From Salinibaculum sp. SYNS191 (lineage in GTDB: Archaea > Halobacteriota > Halobacteria > Halobacteriales > Haloarculaceae): a stretch of DNA of 64,000 nucleotides. This document shows, one piece after another, positions 43,617 to 51,974 of this stretch. How positions within the stretch are numbered: position 1 is the first letter of the stretch; every line of letters starts with the position of its first letter. A program made the position numbers and the translations under genes. The stretch lies in the NCBI RefSeq assembly GCF_037338445.1, contig NZ_CP147838.1:3720001-3784000 (forward strand). Direction: 5' to 3'. The notes beneath the pieces were generated by a model. The model saw nothing but the letters and a program-made list of their open reading frames with translations. It ran no database searches and had not been told where the DNA came from.

Positions 43617-44572
43617 CGCTCGTCCTCCCAGGGAGCGGACGGATGAGTGCCGTAGAGGTCGCGCATGAGCGTGACGATGCTCTCGGGCGGGAACTGGCCC
43701 TCTTCGGTGACGATGGCATCGATATAGCGCGGCGGCGTGGCGTCGAACGCGGGATTGACGACCTCGATGTCGCCGATGTCGTCGCGCTCTTCCGGGCCAA
43801 GGATCTCCGTCTCCTCGCGGAACTCGATGTCGACGTTGTGTCCGGACAGCGTCGCCGGGTCGAGTTTGAGCGTCTGCGCGGCGACGACGACCTCGACGCC
43901 GCGCTCGCGGGCGCTGACCGCCAGCCCGTTCGTGCCGATTTTGTTGACCACTGTCCCGTCGGCGGCGATGCTGTCGGCCCCGACGCAGACGTGGTCGACC
44001 TCGTCGAGGTACCGGTGGGCGGCGCTGTCGACGATGTAGGTGACGGGGACGCCCAGTTCGCGGAGCTGTCGGGCCGTGATACGCCCCTGTTCGCGCGGGC
44101 GGGTCTCCTTGACGACCGCCGACAGGTCCAGCCCCCGGTCACGGGCGGCCTCGACGACCGAGAGCACGGCCGTCGAGTGACAGTGTGTCATGATGGTGTC
44201 GCCGTCGCGCAACCGGTTCGCACCGACGCGACCCAGGTCCGCCTGCGCGCTCTCCAGCCGCTCTCTGAGGTCCCCGGTCGCTGTCACGACGGACTCACGG
44301 TAGCTCTCGACATCGCTCCCGCCGGCCCGTTCGAGGACGTACCGGAGCGCGTTCGGGAGGCTCACGGCCGTCGGGCGCGTGGCGTTGAGCCGCCGCGCGG
44401 CGGTTCGAAGCTCCGCGTCGAGCGTCTGCACGTCGGTGGCGGTGCTCTCGACGGCCTGCGTCTGCAGCGCGTCCGCGGCGGCGCGCGCTATCGTCGCCGC
44501 ACCCCGAATGTCCATCTCCGCTATCTCCGCCGCCGTCTCGACCACGTCGTCGCTGACCTCGCCTGTGCCCAT
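43613..44572 (-). CDS. Ribose-1,5-bisphosphate isomerase (eIF2B-related)
   Basis: A 319-residue member of the eIF2B-alpha/MtnA/R15P isomerase family. Conserved segments are DTIMTHCHSTAVLSVVEAA, VCVGADSIAADGTVVNKIGT and the C-terminal PPRYIDAIVTEEGQFPPES, which is more like R15P isomerase than methylthioribose-1-phosphate isomerase or an initiation factor. It would turn ribose-1,5-bisphosphate into ribulose-1,5-bisphosphate for RuBisCO. It is translationally coupled to the PfkB kinase and divergent from phaB. Confidence 0.92.
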   Translation of the reverse strand: MGTGEVSDDVVETAAEIAEMDIRGAATIARAAADALQTQAVESTATDVQTLDAELRTAARRLNATRPTAVSLPNALRYVLERAGGSDVESYRESVVTATGDLRERLESAQADLGRVGANRLRDGDTIMTHCHSTAVLSVVEAARDRGLDLSAVVKETRPREQGRITARQLRELGVPVTYIVDSAAHRYLDEVDHVCVGADSIAADGTVVNKIGTNGLAVSARERGVEVVVAAQTLKLDPATLSGHNVDIEFREETEILGPEERDDIGDIEVVNPAFDATPPRYIDAIVTEEGQFPPESIVTLMRDLYGTHPSAPWEDER

Positions 44573-44745
44573 GCGCTGGCGTACGGTACCCCGCGGCAAA
44601 AGTGACCCGCCGAGACGGGCCAGAGCGCAAGCAGTCGCGGTGACAGAGGGACTGGAGGGGAGTCTGACAGCTACGGCATTCCGGTTAGCACGGCAACAAG
44701 ACCAAGGTGAGTGGTAACGTAGCGCATAATGGAGTGAACTCACAG

Positions 44746-45507
44746 ATGGCAGTAGACGACCACTCATCCATGGAAGACCGCACCTGTCTGGTGACCGGTT
44801 CCTCGAAGGGAATCGGTCGCGGCATCGCGGAGAATCTGGGGGAACACGGCGCCGACGTCGTGGTCAACTATCGTTCCTCGGAGGCCGCGGCCAACGCGGT
44901 GAAAGACAACATCCAGGAGTCCGGGGGTGACGCAATCGCAGTCCAGGCGGACGTCTCCAACCTGGACGAGGTCCGTGCGATGTACGAAGATGTCCAGAAC
45001 GCCTTCGGTAACATCGACGTACTCGTCAACAACGCGGGTATCACCGTCGACAAGAAGTTCGAGAACATGACCCGCGAGGACTGGGACCGCGTCGTGGAGG
45101 TGAATCTCGGCGGCGTCTTCAACTGCACGAAGGTCTGCTTCGAAGACATCCGGCAGGCCCACGAGGGCCGACTCATCAACATCTCAAGCGTCGTCGGCCA
45201 GCAGGGCAACTACGGGCAGGCCAACTACGCCACCACCAAGTCCGGCCTCTTCGGCTTCACGCGCACGCTCGCGCTGGAACTTGCCCGGGAAGGCTCCACA
45301 GCCAACTGCGTCGCGCCGGGCTTCGTCAAGACTGACATGCTCGAAAGCGTTCCCGACCGCGTCAAGGAGAATATCCTCGAGCGCATCCCCCTCAATCGCT
45401 TCGCGGAGGTGGAAGACGTGGTCAGTATGGTCACGTTCGTCGCACAGGAACAGTCCAGCTACATGACCGGCCAGGTCCTCGGCGTCAACGGGGGGATGGA
45501 GTGGTAA
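44746..45507 (+). CDS. phaB: PhaB-like acetoacetyl-CoA/3-oxoacyl reductase (SDR)
   Basis: A 253-residue short-chain dehydrogenase. The NADP loop is VTGSSKGIGRGIAENL, NNAGIT is present, and the catalytic Ser (ISSVVGQQ) and YATTK are intact. Sequence and position directly before a two-subunit beta-ketothiolase point to PHA precursor synthesis, reducing 3-ketoacyl-CoA to the (R)-3-hydroxy form. A fatty-acid-type role is less likely in archaea. The start is ATG 44746; an internal ATG at 44770 also precedes the Rossmann motif. Confidence 0.88.
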   Translation: MAVDDHSSMEDRTCLVTGSSKGIGRGIAENLGEHGADVVVNYRSSEAAANAVKDNIQESGGDAIAVQADVSNLDEVRAMYEDVQNAFGNIDVLVNNAGITVDKKFENMTREDWDRVVEVNLGGVFNCTKVCFEDIRQAHEGRLINISSVVGQQGNYGQANYATTKSGLFGFTRTLALELAREGSTANCVAPGFVKTDMLESVPDRVKENILERIPLNRFAEVEDVVSMVTFVAQEQSSYMTGQVLGVNGGMEW

Positions 45508-45508
45508 C

Positions 45509-46675
45509 ATGAGCCGTGTTCCAGTCGCCGGCGTCGGCATGACGAAGTTCGGCAAGAGCGGCGAACGCACCGCCCGCGAGATGTTCGCCGAAGCCGCCGG
45601 CAAGGCATACGACGACGCCGGTATCGCGCCGGACGACGTCGACGAGGTGTACTACGGCAACTTCATGGGTGAAATCGCCGAACAACAGGGCCACTCTGGG
45701 CCCCTTGCCGCAGACGCGGCGGGCGTCACCGCTCCCGCCACGCGCATCGAGAGCGCCTGCGCATCCAGCGGCTCTGCCGTTCGCCACGGCGTCAACCGCA
45801 TCCGCAACGGCGACGTCGATGTCGTCCTCGTCGGCGGCGCCGAACGCATGACCAACCTCTCCACGCCCGAGGGCACCGCCGGCCTCGCAGCCGCGGCGGA
45901 CGCGCTGTGGGAAATAAAGGCCGGAGTAACCTTCCCCGGCGCGTACTCGCTGATGGCCAACCGCTACTTCCACGAACACGGCGGCTCCCGCGAGGACCTC
46001 GCCAACATCGCCGTCAAGAATCACGACAACGCCGTCGAAAACCCGCTCGCACAGTTCCAGCGAGCCATCGAGGTCGACGACGTCCTCGAAGCGCCGATGG
46101 TCTGTTCGCCCTTTGGCCTCTTCGACTGCTCGCCGATGAGCGACGGCGGCAGCGCCGCCTTGCTCGTCAGCGAAGACTACGCCGACGACCACGGCCTCGG
46201 ACCCGACGTCGCCATTATCGGAACGGGGCAAAACGGCGACCGCCTCGCACTCCAGGACCGCGTCTCGATGACCAGGACGCCGGCAGCCGAGCGCGCGGCG
46301 GCGCAGGCTTACGCGGACGCGGGCATCGGCCCGGACGACGTCGACGTCGCGGAAGTCCACGACTGTTTCACCATCGCCGAGGTACTCGCCCTCGAAGCGC
46401 TGGGATTCTACGAACAGGGTGAAGGCATCAAGGCAGCCACCAACGGCGATACGACCATCGACGGCGAGTTGCCCGTCAACCTCTCGGGCGGTCTCAAGGC
46501 CAAGGGCCACCCGGTCGGCGCGACCGGCGGTGCACAGATTTCCGAATTGACCAAACTCCTGCGCGGTGACCACGTCAACAGCGACGCCGTTGCTGACGCA
46601 CAAATCGGTCTCACCCACAACGCCGGTGGCACCGTCGCGAGTTGTGTGGTCAATGTTCTGGAGGTGGTCGCATGA
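45509..46675 (+). CDS. Beta-ketothiolase catalytic (alpha) subunit, haloarchaeal type
   Basis: A 388-residue thiolase starting 1 nt after phaB. The nucleophile region is ESACASSGSAV (Cys84 with Ser86/87), followed later by EVHDCFTIAE and GGLKAKGHPVGATG, which give the two catalytic His. Haloarchaeal PhaA/BktB enzymes consist of such an alpha subunit and an OB-fold beta subunit, and as I recall were reported to use a Ser-His-His triad, so Cys84 may not be the nucleophile. Together with phaB and the downstream OB-fold gene it forms a PHA-precursor or acyl-CoA condensation unit. Confidence 0.9.
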   Translation: MSRVPVAGVGMTKFGKSGERTAREMFAEAAGKAYDDAGIAPDDVDEVYYGNFMGEIAEQQGHSGPLAADAAGVTAPATRIESACASSGSAVRHGVNRIRNGDVDVVLVGGAERMTNLSTPEGTAGLAAAADALWEIKAGVTFPGAYSLMANRYFHEHGGSREDLANIAVKNHDNAVENPLAQFQRAIEVDDVLEAPMVCSPFGLFDCSPMSDGGSAALLVSEDYADDHGLGPDVAIIGTGQNGDRLALQDRVSMTRTPAAERAAAQAYADAGIGPDDVDVAEVHDCFTIAEVLALEALGFYEQGEGIKAATNGDTTIDGELPVNLSGGLKAKGHPVGATGGAQISELTKLLRGDHVNSDAVADAQIGLTHNAGGTVASCVVNVLEVVA

Positions 46676-46730
46676 GCGAGCACAGTGAGCGAATGCGACG
46701 ACGCCAGAGCGGAGCTCTGGAGGTGATAGC

Positions 46731-47123
46731 ATGAGCGACGACGACAGAGTTCGCGACAACGGCTACGACGACTTCCTCGACGCCGTCGAGGAGGGTGAAC
46801 CGTACTACCTGGAGAGCCCCAGCGGCAACGGCTGGCTCCCGCCACGACAGATGGACCCCGAAACCGGCGAGCGCGAGTTGACCCAACAGTCACTGCCAGA
46901 AACCGGTGAGATACTGACGTCGACGATTACGAACGTCGCCGGGCCGTCCTTCGCCGACGACGCACCCTTCGTCGTCGCGGTCGCACAGTTCGGCCCCGTC
47001 CGCATCACCGGCCAGGTCCGCGGCATGGACCACGACGACGTCGACATCGGCCAGGAAGTCACCATCGGCGTCGGCAAGAACGAGACGGAAGGCGAACGAC
47101 TCGTCGTCTTCGAGCCGGCGTAA
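46731..47123 (+). CDS. OB-fold (DUF35-type) beta subunit of beta-ketothiolase, zinc ribbon lost
   Basis: A 130-residue partner of the upstream thiolase. The C-terminal OB-fold (TSTITNVAGPSFADDAPFVV, then GPVRITGQVRGM) is clear. The N-terminal part that normally holds a CxxC...CxxC zinc ribbon reads SGNGWLPPRQMDPETGERE, with the PPR landmark kept but every Cys replaced. The beta subunit is needed for activity in Haloferax BktB/PhaA. GGAGGTGA lies just before the ATG. Confidence 0.88.
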   Translation: MSDDDRVRDNGYDDFLDAVEEGEPYYLESPSGNGWLPPRQMDPETGERELTQQSLPETGEILTSTITNVAGPSFADDAPFVVAVAQFGPVRITGQVRGMDHDDVDIGQEVTIGVGKNETEGERLVVFEPA

Positions 47124-47173
47124 TCGTCCCCCTCACTCTTTCGTCGACTCTCCGGATTCGGCCGTCGCGGCGC

Positions 47174-47353
47174 TCACTCGGCGGCATCGGCGTCGGACTC
47201 GGCCGTCATGACGACGTAAATCATCACGGCGGGCACCGTCGCGCCGATGGCCCCGGAGAGGGTGGTGAGCAGGTTCACCTCGACGAGCGTCGTCAGGACG
47301 CCGACCACGACCAGTGGAACGAGACCGACCAGCGCCAGCCACAGGAGTCGCAT
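47174..47353 (-). CDS. Small two-helix membrane protein
   Basis: A 59-residue product beginning MRLLWLALVGLVPLVVVGVL, with a second hydrophobic stretch (TLSGAIGATVPAVMIYVVMT) and a short acidic tail. It lies 48 nt downstream of the metE gene end on the same strand. Codon use (GC-rich third positions, no rare codons) fits a real gene. No family was recognised. Confidence 0.55.
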   Translation of the reverse strand: MRLLWLALVGLVPLVVVGVLTTLVEVNLLTTLSGAIGATVPAVMIYVVMTAESDADAAE

Positions 47354-47401
47354 GACCGACGGTACTCACCGCGGGGTAAAAACCGACAGGAATGGCCGCG
47401 G

Positions 47402-48466
47402 TCAGTCGTCCGCGCTGGCGGGCGCACCGACGTCGATTTCGCCGGCGTCGAGTTCCGCCTCCACTTCGCGGGCGGCCTGGACCATGTTCTCCATCTTGCC
47501 GTAGGCGACGTCGCGTGGCAGGAGCTTCAGGCCACAGTCCGGGCTGACGGTCAGCCGCTCCGGCGGGACGACCTCCAGTCCCTTCTTGATGTTGTCCTTG
47601 ATTTCCTCGACGGATTCGACCTCCGCGACGTGGACGTCGACGACGCCCATCGCGAAGTCCTTCGTGAACTCGTCCTCTTTGAACACGTCCAGTTGCTCGA
47701 AGTCGCCGTTGACGAGTTCGAGGTCGTACTCGTGGACCGGGTAGTCCAGAATCTCCGGGTAGATGCGGGAGTAGTCGCCGTAGCAGACGTGCAGGCCGAG
47801 GCGGACGTCGTCGGGGACGTCCGCGACGATGCGCTCCAGACACTCGCCGACGATGGCGTGGTCGTCCGGCGTCGTCGCGAGCGCGGGCTCGTCGATCTGG
47901 ATGTAGCGGGCACCGGCCTCGACGAGGGCCTCGATCTCCTCGTTGACCAGGTCGGCCAGTTCGTAGGCCAGTTCCGCGTCGTCGTCGTAGACCTCGTTGA
48001 ACGACCAGGACGCGAGCGTGTACGGGCCGGTAATGGGCACCTTGACCGGGGCGTCGGCGACCTCGGACGTGAACTCGTACTCGGAGACGAGCCACTCCTC
48101 GCCGTACTCGACCTCGTCGACGACGCTCGGTTTGTCGAAGTAGTTGTGTCCCCAGACCTTCACGCGGCCGTTGAAGTCGTAGCCGTCGATGCGGTGGGCG
48201 AAATACTCCACCATCTCGTTGCGGCGCATCTCGCCGTCGACCACGACGTCGAGGCCGCAGCGCTCGTGTTCCTCGGTGATGAGCCGCGCCGCGTCGTCCT
48301 TGGCTTCCTCGAAGTTCTCCGCGTCGAAGTTGGCGTCCTCGTCCTCGTAGAGGTCCCGCGAGCGGTGGAGCCACTTGGGCTTGGGGTACGACCCCACGAC
48401 GGTGGTCATGAGGAAGTGGTCGTTCGGGTGGTCCTCCGGTCTGAACTGCTCTCGTGGGCCGGTCAT
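47402..48466 (-). CDS. metE: Cobalamin-independent methionine synthase catalytic-type protein (MetE C-domain)
   Basis: A 354-residue protein corresponding to the C-terminal barrel of MetE. The N-terminal TTVVGSYPKPKWLHRSRDLY is the family start. The zinc ligands are visible: His and Cys in GLHVCYGDY, an acidic residue in ELVNGDFEQLD, and Cys in LTVSPDCGLK. It should methylate homocysteine to methionine; archaeal core-MetE enzymes use a methylcobalamin protein or pterin donor. The start overlaps the upstream gene's stop (ATGA), so the two MetE-like proteins are produced together. Confidence 0.92.
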   Translation of the reverse strand: MTGPREQFRPEDHPNDHFLMTTVVGSYPKPKWLHRSRDLYEDEDANFDAENFEEAKDDAARLITEEHERCGLDVVVDGEMRRNEMVEYFAHRIDGYDFNGRVKVWGHNYFDKPSVVDEVEYGEEWLVSEYEFTSEVADAPVKVPITGPYTLASWSFNEVYDDDAELAYELADLVNEEIEALVEAGARYIQIDEPALATTPDDHAIVGECLERIVADVPDDVRLGLHVCYGDYSRIYPEILDYPVHEYDLELVNGDFEQLDVFKEDEFTKDFAMGVVDVHVAEVESVEEIKDNIKKGLEVVPPERLTVSPDCGLKLLPRDVAYGKMENMVQAAREVEAELDAGEIDVGAPASADD

Positions 48467-49458
48467 GCTTCTACCTCCTCCAGGTCCGCAGCGTTCGCAA
48501 GGGCGTCCAGTTTCTCCTCGAACTTGTTGACTGGCAGGTAGAACAGCTCCGTGTTCGAGGTGGCGTAGACGGTCCCGTAGTCGTCGCCGGTCATCTCCTG
48601 GAACCAGTCGATGCGCTCGCGGATGGTCTCCGGCGATTCCACGAGCGTGTTCTGGCCGTCGACGAGTCCGAGCGCCACGTCGTCTTTCGTCCCGTACTCC
48701 TGGACGTTGTAGACGTTCTGGTCGTGGTCGCTCACGAGGTCGAAGCCGATGGCGTCGACGTCTGCGTCCATTAGGTGGGCGTAGACTTTCTCCTCCAGCG
48801 CGCCCCAGTAGGTGTGGGCCACGACGTCGGCGTCGACGGCGCTGGCGACGGTGTCGATAGCCTCGCTCGCGCGGGCGTCCGGACCGTCGCCGGGCGGGTT
48901 CTCGACGAGCGAGGGCTCCAGCAGGAACAGCGTCTCGACGTCGGGGAACTGGCCGGCCTCGTCGGCGAGGAAGTCCGCGATGGCATCGAGGAACGCGGCC
49001 TCGTCGCCGTAGTGGTCGTCGGTCGCCAGGTCCGCGAGCGAGTACGGGCCGGGGAGGACGGCCTGCAAGCCTTCGTCGACCTGCTCGCTGGCACTCTCCA
49101 GTTCCGCCGCGACGTCACCGGTCGCCGTGAGGTCGCCGGTCACGACCGGTTCGCGGTAGAAGTTGTTGTTGTCGTAGTACCGGACGATGCCGCGCATGTC
49201 GACGCTGTCGGCGACGGCCAGCGGGTGGGCGAGCATATCGTCCCAGCGAAGTTGGCCCTCGACGATTCGGTCCAGACCGGCGGCCTGCTGGCGCTCGACG
49301 ACCTCCGAGCGCGCGCGGTCGTAGGCCTCTGTGATTGCCTCGCTCTCGTCGCCACTGATGAGGTCGTCCTTCTGGTGCCCCTTCAGGTCCGAGAGGTCGT
49401 CTTTCGCCCAGTCGGGCAACGGATACAATCCGGGTGTCGTCGCTACTACCCGTGTCAT
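48463..49458 (-). CDS. MetE-like barrel protein without zinc ligands
   Basis: A 331-residue protein of the same barrel family as its partner: it begins MTRVVATTPGLYPLPDWAKD and has VLPGPYSLADLA and YATSNTELFYLP in the places of the partner's ITGPYTLAS and VSPDCGLK. The zinc-binding HxC is HTY here and the final Cys is absent, so it cannot bind the catalytic zinc in the usual way. It may bind the methyl donor or act as a structural half of a heterodimer, similar to the N-terminal half of bacterial MetE. Confidence 0.88.
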   Translation of the reverse strand: MTRVVATTPGLYPLPDWAKDDLSDLKGHQKDDLISGDESEAITEAYDRARSEVVERQQAAGLDRIVEGQLRWDDMLAHPLAVADSVDMRGIVRYYDNNNFYREPVVTGDLTATGDVAAELESASEQVDEGLQAVLPGPYSLADLATDDHYGDEAAFLDAIADFLADEAGQFPDVETLFLLEPSLVENPPGDGPDARASEAIDTVASAVDADVVAHTYWGALEEKVYAHLMDADVDAIGFDLVSDHDQNVYNVQEYGTKDDVALGLVDGQNTLVESPETIRERIDWFQEMTGDDYGTVYATSNTELFYLPVNKFEEKLDALANAADLEEVEA

Positions 49459-49465
49459 TACACCG

Positions 49466-49500
49466 ACGTAGGAAATGACGGCCTTTAATATTTCCTAATT
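49466..49500 (-). promoter_or_regulatory. Palindromic operator over the met operon promoter
   Basis: TAGGAAAT (49469-49476) and ATTTCCTA (49490-49497) form a perfect 8-bp inverted repeat with a 13-nt spacer. On the minus strand the spacer and right arm contain the AT-rich TATA element AATATTAAAG, centred about 28 nt before the ATG at 49458. The repeat therefore brackets the TATA box of a leaderless transcript, as expected for a repressor site. Confidence 0.6.
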
Positions 49501-49517
49501 ACTTTAATGCACAGTGG

Positions 49518-50126
49518 TTATCTCACGGCGTCAGGCCCGCCGCTCGGCCGGAGGTGGAGCACGACCAGCCGTTCGTAGGGCTGTGGCTCCTCGGCGACTT
49601 CCATCGTGGTGAGGCCGCTGGCGCGCGCGTGCTCGCGGACTGCGTCGATACCGGTCAGCGAGGAGACGAGCAGGAACGCGTCGCCGCCGGTGTCGAGGAC
49701 CCGTCGGAGGTCGTCCAGGAACGGCTCGATGACCTCGCGCCCGGTCTCGCCGCCCGACAGCGCCTTCTCCATCCAGTCGTTCCACTCTCTGTCGGGCGCG
49801 GTGGGGAGATAGGGTGGATTGAACACGACCACGTCGAACGCGCCATCGCGGAACGGCGTCAACTGGTCCGCGCGGACGACGGGGATACCAGCATTCCGGG
49901 CCTGCCGGCAGGCGTTCGGGTTGATGTCCGAGCCGACGACGCGAGCGTCGGTCTCCTCCAGAAATCGGTGGGCGACGTACCCCGACCCGGTCCCCACGTC
50001 GAGCACCCAGTCGCCGGCGTCGACGTAGGGGACAGCCGCGTCGGCGAGCAGTTTCGAGTCCTCTGCCGGCTGGTAGACCGTCTTCAGGTCGCGCCGGTCG
50101 GCCAGCGCGGGGCGGTCCCCGGGCAT
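49518..50126 (-). CDS. HemK2/Mtq2-type protein N5-glutamine methyltransferase
   Basis: A 202-residue SAM-dependent methyltransferase. It has the SAM loop VLDVGTGSGYVAHRF and the NPPY active motif (VFNPPYLPTAPD) that selects a Gln or purine-amide target. The KTVYQPAEDSKLL start is typical of the archaeal/eukaryotic HemK2 (Mtq2) group that modifies release factor aRF1. It is in TGATG overlap with rsmA. Confidence 0.92.
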   Translation of the reverse strand: MPGDRPALADRRDLKTVYQPAEDSKLLADAAVPYVDAGDWVLDVGTGSGYVAHRFLEETDARVVGSDINPNACRQARNAGIPVVRADQLTPFRDGAFDVVVFNPPYLPTAPDREWNDWMEKALSGGETGREVIEPFLDDLRRVLDTGGDAFLLVSSLTGIDAVREHARASGLTTMEVAEEPQPYERLVVLHLRPSGGPDAVR

Positions 50127-50992
50127 CAGTAGCCCCCGGGGTCGCCGACGTCGTACGCCAGCGTCGCCAGTGCGGCGAACTCCGCGGGCGTCACGTTGCC
50201 GGCCCGACGGCTCATCAGGTCCTCCTCGGCTGCCTCGACGACTGCGTCTGCGTCGCCCAGTCCCGAGATATGGGCCGTGTTCCGGACCGCGTTGCGCATC
50301 GTCTTCCGGCGCTGGGTGAAGACTGCTTTCAGGAACTGCAGGAAGAAGTCGTCGTCGGGCACGTCGTAGTCGGGTGCACGTGGCGTCGTCCTGACGATGG
50401 CGCTCTCGACGCGGGGCCGGGGGTCGAAGGCCTCCTTCGGGACCGTCTCCACCACCTCGACGTCTGCGTAGTGGCCCGCAGTCACCGAGAGCCGGCCGTA
50501 CTCGTCGGTGCCGGGGTCGGCAGCCATCCGCTCGGCGAACTCCCGCTGGAACATCAGCACGAGCGGTTTCCCGCGCGGGAGCAGGCGGAAGGCCACCTCG
50601 CTGGAGATACCGTAGGGGAGGTTCGAGACGGACGTCGAGAAGTCCGGCAGGTCGACCGCCAGGGCGTCGCCCTCGACGACGGTCAGTCGCTCGTCCGAAA
50701 CCTCGTCGGCGAACTCCTGGCGGAGGAACTCCGCGAGCGTCGGGTCGCGCTCGACGACGGTCACGCGGTCCGCGACGGTCAGCAGTCGGTCCGTCAGCGC
50801 CCCGGTCCCGCCGCCGATTTCGAGGACGTGAGACGTGTCGGCGTCGTCGGGCAGGTGCGACGGCAGGCGGTCGAGCACCCGGTCGTCGACGAGGAAGTGC
50901 TGGTCGAAGTCGGGGTTGCCGCGGACGCCGGCCCGGCGGATGAGCGCGTCAGGGTCGCGGCGGCCGCCGGTGTCCGCGTTCCCGCCGCTCAT
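50126..50992 (-). CDS. rsmA: 16S rRNA dimethyladenosine methyltransferase KsgA
   Basis: A 288-residue KsgA/Dim1 enzyme that dimethylates two adjacent adenines near the 3' end of 16S rRNA. The SAM-binding motifs are EIGGGTGALTDRLL and VERDPTLAEF. The catalytic VSNLPYGIS (NLPY) and FDPRPRVESAIV are canonical. The start ATG at 50992 overlaps the DUF655 stop (TGATG). Confidence 0.96.
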   Translation of the reverse strand: MSGGNADTGGRRDPDALIRRAGVRGNPDFDQHFLVDDRVLDRLPSHLPDDADTSHVLEIGGGTGALTDRLLTVADRVTVVERDPTLAEFLRQEFADEVSDERLTVVEGDALAVDLPDFSTSVSNLPYGISSEVAFRLLPRGKPLVLMFQREFAERMAADPGTDEYGRLSVTAGHYADVEVVETVPKEAFDPRPRVESAIVRTTPRAPDYDVPDDDFFLQFLKAVFTQRRKTMRNAVRNTAHISGLGDADAVVEAAEEDLMSRRAGNVTPAEFAALATLAYDVGDPGGY

Positions 50993-51573
50993 CACTGGTC
51001 GTCGCGCCGGACGAAGGTGCGGTACTTCAGGTCGTCCTCCTTTATCTCTTCGAGGATGCGCTCGACCAGCGTCTCCCTGGGGTTGTGCAGGCCGCTCACG
51101 CGCGATTTCAGGTCCTCGAAGCTCTCGAAGGGCTGGCGCTCGCGCTCGTCCAGAATCGTGTTGCGGAGCTTCTTCCCGATACCCGGCAGCAGGTTCAACT
51201 GGTGGAGGCGCAGCGTGATGGGCTGGGCCTCGTTGTAGAAGTCGACGAAGCGCCGTTCCTCGTCTTCGACGACGTCCTCCACCGCGTAGTCGAGTTCCGA
51301 CTGCGCGCCGCTGGGCAGGTCATCGTACTCCACCTCGTTGACCCGCTCGGCGAAGTCCGCGTCGTAGATGTCGAAGTAGTCGCCGATGGCGATGTCCGCC
51401 CCGTCGGCGACTATCATCTCGTAGAGTGCGAACTCCTCGATGTCCAGCGCGAAGGCGACTGGCTGTTTCTGATACTGGGGCCGGTCGTCCTCCGTCCGTC
51501 CGTGGGGGAGGAAGTCGAGAACGACTGCCCGTCCGCGCTGCCCGTCTGAATCGTCGCGCTCATCGTCGCTCAT
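50992..51573 (-). CDS. DUF655 RNA/DNA-binding protein
   Basis: A 193-residue archaeal DUF655 protein. It has an N-terminal OB-like strand segment (AVVLDFLPHGRTEDDRPQYQ) and a C-terminal helix-hairpin-helix unit (LHQLNLLPGIGKKLRNTILD). It is always linked to Rpb4/L21e/KsgA genes in archaea as far as I recall, and a nucleic-acid-binding role is likely. Exact function unknown. Confidence 0.92.
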   Translation of the reverse strand: MSDDERDDSDGQRGRAVVLDFLPHGRTEDDRPQYQKQPVAFALDIEEFALYEMIVADGADIAIGDYFDIYDADFAERVNEVEYDDLPSGAQSELDYAVEDVVEDEERRFVDFYNEAQPITLRLHQLNLLPGIGKKLRNTILDERERQPFESFEDLKSRVSGLHNPRETLVERILEEIKEDDLKYRTFVRRDDQ

Positions 51574-51617
51574 GTGACAGATGTAGGGGGACCGCTCACT
51601 TAAACCTGAGCGGGATG

Positions 51618-51974
51618 TCAGACGTACTGCTTGACGACGTTGAGAATGTCGTCCAGTTCGTCGCCGGACAGCGAGAACCGCTCCTGCGCGTAGACGGCGC
51701 GGAGTTCGTCGCGGTCCTGGGGTTTGAGGTCGACAATCTTGTGCGCCGTGGCCTCGTCGACCTTGTCCAGTTCCAGCAGCTGGTCGACGAACTCGCGGGA
51801 CTCCTCGGCGTCGAGCGTGGCGAAGCGGTTGACGTGTTCGAGCGCACGCGCGAGTTCGTAGCGCATCTCGCGGTCCTCGTCCGCCGCGCGCTCGACTTCG
51901 ATGTCCGCGAGTATCTCCTTGGTCTCGGCGATGGTGAGGTGCTCCTCGTCGACCTTCTCTTTGAATATCGTCAT
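51618..51974 (-). CDS. rpoF: RNA polymerase subunit Rpb4 (RpoF)
   Basis: A 118-residue helical protein that forms the polymerase stalk with Rpb7. It begins [20 protein letters not shown] and has the HRDC-like [16 protein letters not shown] pattern ([20 protein letters not shown]). It overlaps rpl21e by 4 nt. Confidence 0.95.
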   Translation of the reverse strand: MTIFKEKVDEEHLTIAETKEILADIEVERAADEDREMRYELARALEHVNRFATLDAEESREFVDQLLELDKVDEATAHKIVDLKPQDRDELRAVYAQERFSLSGDELDDILNVVKQYV

